Positions 62,655-64,000 of a stretch of 64,000 nt of DNA are shown here, piece by piece. The stretch spans positions 62,001 through 126,000 of the forward strand of contig NZ_JABWSY010000017.1 of NCBI RefSeq assembly GCF_013396335.1, given 5' to 3'. The DNA comes from Bacillus sp. EB106-08-02-XG196. GTDB taxonomy: Bacteria; Bacillota; Bacilli; Bacillales; Cytobacillaceae. A model generated the notes under the pieces. The model ran no database searches. It saw only the letters and a program-made list of their open reading frames with translations, and had not been told where the DNA came from. The stretch's first letter is position 1; each line of letters opens with the position of its first letter. A program made the position numbers and the translations under genes.

Positions 62655-62672
62655 AAATTGATCCTCCTAAGT

Positions 62673-62691
62673 GATAATGATAACTATTATC
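62673..62691. promoter_or_regulatory. Fur-family box of the nik operon
   Basis: GATAATGATAACTATTATC matches the canonical 19-bp Fur box (GATAATGATAATCATTATC) at 17 of 19 bases. It covers the predicted transcription start, just upstream of the nikA ribosome binding site. A Fur-family metalloregulator (Fur itself, or a Nur or Zur-like one) probably represses nikABCDE. Confidence 0.8.
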
Positions 62692-62692
62692 A

Positions 62693-62721
62693 ATAGTAGA
62701 TTCCCATATGCCAATTGTCAA
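62693..62721 (-). promoter_or_regulatory. Predicted sigma-A promoter of the nik operon
   Basis: TTGACA (62716-62721) and TACTAT (62693-62698) are separated by 17 bp on the minus strand, with the Fur-like box directly after the -10 element. Confidence 0.75.
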
Positions 62722-62758
62722 TAAAGATTCAGATATTTCACAAAGTATTCAAGTTCAA

Positions 62759-62797
62759 GAGGCTTCCCAAAAGTTCAGCGAACTTATGAGAAGCCTC
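62759..62797. repeat. Repeat family P copy 3
   Basis: Outer arms GAGGCTTC/GAAGCCTC and inner AAGTTC/GAACTT pair over 18 positions with two mismatches and a 3-nt loop. The right arm is identical to that of the copies at 11507 and 53821. No T-run follows on either strand. Confidence 0.75.
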
Positions 62798-62899
62798 CAT
62801 TAAAATCCTCTATATTAGCAAAATGTTAGCAATTTCAGCAGCTAGACTTTTACCGTGTTGCAACATGATCCGAGCCCCAACTATAAAAATTGGTTTATG

Positions 62900-63301
62900 T
62901 TACACTGTAACGTTTCTTAAATACTTATCCCATTTTTCCTTAAGATAATTTGATTCTTTTAATTTCTTGGTAAAATTTATAAATGACGCTTCATTCCCTG
63001 TATCAAGAGCTTGATTTATCTTAAATTGTAAATAGTTAATTTTAAGGTCAATGTCAAACATGGATAAAAGCTGTTCTTTCATAAAATACTCTTCTAAATC
63101 TTCGAGGGCCATAAAGATGATACATCGTTCATTGATTATAACTAAAAAATACCATCCGTTAGCCATTGTGAATTTACGTTCATTCGTGACTTCAATTATA
63201 TCGCCTTCATTAATTGTTATATATTCTGCATGATTGCCATCTGGACAAAAACAATCAATCTGATGTTCAAACGTTTTAACGGCAAAATAATGTCCAAACA
63301 T
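62900..63301 (-). CDS. IDEAL-domain protein
   Basis: The protein is about 133 aa. The N-terminal half is a small hydrophobic beta-rich domain (HYFAVKTFEHQIDCF, then NGWYFLVIINERCIIFMALEDLEEYF). The C-terminal part, near residues 82-115 (NYLQFKINQALDTGNEASFINFTKKLKE), matches the IDEAL domain pattern of small Bacillus proteins. The frame is open to 63334, but the ATG at 63301 has the better ribosome binding site (GGGAG, 8 nt). IDEAL proteins are regulators or adaptors in some Bacillus pathways; the role here is unknown. Confidence 0.6.
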   Translation of the reverse strand: MFGHYFAVKTFEHQIDCFCPDGNHAEYITINEGDIIEVTNERKFTMANGWYFLVIINERCIIFMALEDLEEYFMKEQLLSMFDIDLKINYLQFKINQALDTGNEASFINFTKKLKESNYLKEKWDKYLRNVTV

Positions 63302-63608
63302 TCTCATCTCTCCCATTAATGGTATGAATTTCATCTAGACCTTTCAAAATAAAATTAAAAGGACTTTGCTTTTTGATTTGATCAGTGCAAAAAATCCTTA
63401 TTAGGTTGGTCCATCCTTTTAAAGCTGTTTGGACTGTCATAACATTTGTGTTTAAATGGACAACTCCAACATTCTGTCAGTGAATTAGAATATGTTGATA
63501 ATAAAATTTATAAGGGCACCTTATAAACGACTCTAAGTGATAATCGGTCATAGTTTTCACGGAGACTATTGAGTGCCTGTTTATCATGTAGTTGATCCTC
63601 CCTTTCCT

Positions 63609-64000
63609 TTAATCAATTGAGTTTCTTAAGAATGTAACAAAATTCTTTCCAAACGTTCGGCAGGCTTCTTCTTCTTCCTTCTCTGGCGTTAATTCAACTT
63701 TTAATCCTTGAGGATACACCTCCGCCCCTCGCTCTCTAAGCTTTTCCGTTAAGATATCTACTGCTGCACCGTATTGTGAATAGGCGGAATCACACGAACC
63801 AAAAACTGCAGCTTTTTTTCCTGTTAAATGAATGCTATCCATTTCATCATAAAAATCCAAAAAATCAGCAGGTAATTCACCGTCACCCCATGTATAAGCT
63901 CCCAACAAAATTCCATCATAATCTTCTAATTCCTTTGCATCTGGTCCGTCTATAATATCTATTATTTTTAAGCCCTCTCCCATTGCGCTTATACCATCAG
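63609..64000 (-). CDS. Flavodoxin (5' part beyond window)
   Basis: The C-terminal 130 residues of a short-chain flavodoxin are inside the window. LLGAYTWGDGELPADFLDFYDEM is the FMN isoalloxazine loop with its Trp, and AVFGSCDSAYSQYGAAVDIL is the second loop. The frame continues past position 64000 without a start, so the N-terminal FMN phosphate loop is outside. Flavodoxins replace ferredoxin under iron limitation, and Bacillus versions are Fur-controlled. It fits the Fur-like box of the neighbouring nik operon, but its own promoter is not visible. Confidence 0.88.
   Translation of the reverse strand, partial: DGISAMGEGLKIIDIIDGPDAKELEDYDGILLGAYTWGDGELPADFLDFYDEMDSIHLTGKKAAVFGSCDSAYSQYGAAVDILTEKLRERGAEVYPQGLKVELTPEKEEEEACRTFGKNFVTFLRNSID

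Overview
The window is low-GC DNA with AGGAGG-type ribosome binding sites, LacI/CcpA-style cre sites, YesM/YesN-type two-component systems and SacP/FrlB/XylR-type genes. All of this points to a Bacillaceae chromosome (Bacillus, Neobacillus or a relative), probably a soil organism feeding on plant biomass. Almost all of it is carbohydrate or organic-acid catabolism, arranged as consecutive substrate cassettes, most on the minus strand. No rRNA, tRNA, CRISPR array, phage or complete transposase gene was seen.

Region by region. (1) 1-9360: an extended fructosamine (Amadori product) cassette with regulator FrlR, kinase FrlD, ABC importer FrlO-FrlN-FrlM, a FrlC-type epimerase, an MFS transporter, deglycase FrlB and a second SIS deglycase paralogue cut by the window edge. 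Three identical 12-bp palindromes mark the FrlR regulon. (2) 9858-11338: an unknown protein and a Uma2-family protein. (3) 11628-16795: sucrose cassette (PTS IIBC, sucrose-6-P hydrolase, fructokinase, LacI repressor) with three operator copies. (4) 17191-31572: glucuronoxylan/aldouronate utilisation, with a two-component system, an LplABC-type importer, GH10 xylanase, GH67 alpha-glucuronidase, mannonate dehydratase and four accessory enzymes of unclear role. (5) 31878-37711: a second two-component system and sugar importer; then a YesL-like protein, a NodB-type deacetylase and an aldo/keto reductase. (6) 40390-45945: xylose cassette (xylA, xylB, divergent XylR, GH43 enzyme). (7) 46145-53774: a nickel-pincer-nucleotide (NPN) cassette with larA, larE, larB, larC beside a KdgT-type permease, a glycerate kinase and a CdaR-type regulator. 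(8) 53894-64000: two truncated genes, a MATE transporter, a complete nikABCDE nickel importer behind a Fur-like box, an IDEAL-domain protein and a partial flavodoxin.

The first six cassettes describe an organism that imports xylo-oligosaccharides and aldouronates, cleaves them in the cytoplasm and sends xylose and glucuronate to central metabolism, alongside sucrose and glycated amines. Several genes or operons carry possible catabolite-repression sites.

The strongest candidate for something new is region 7. It is a LarA-family, nickel-dependent racemase/epimerase sitting with a sugar-acid permease and a glycerate kinase, which argues for a hydroxyacid or sugar-acid substrate such as glycerate rather than lactate. 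The locus also carries damage: LarC ends at the LarC1/LarC2 boundary beside a deacetylase gene remnant, and a PdxA remnant lies between larA and larE. Several families of short palindromic repeats and two MITE-like elements are scattered through the window.
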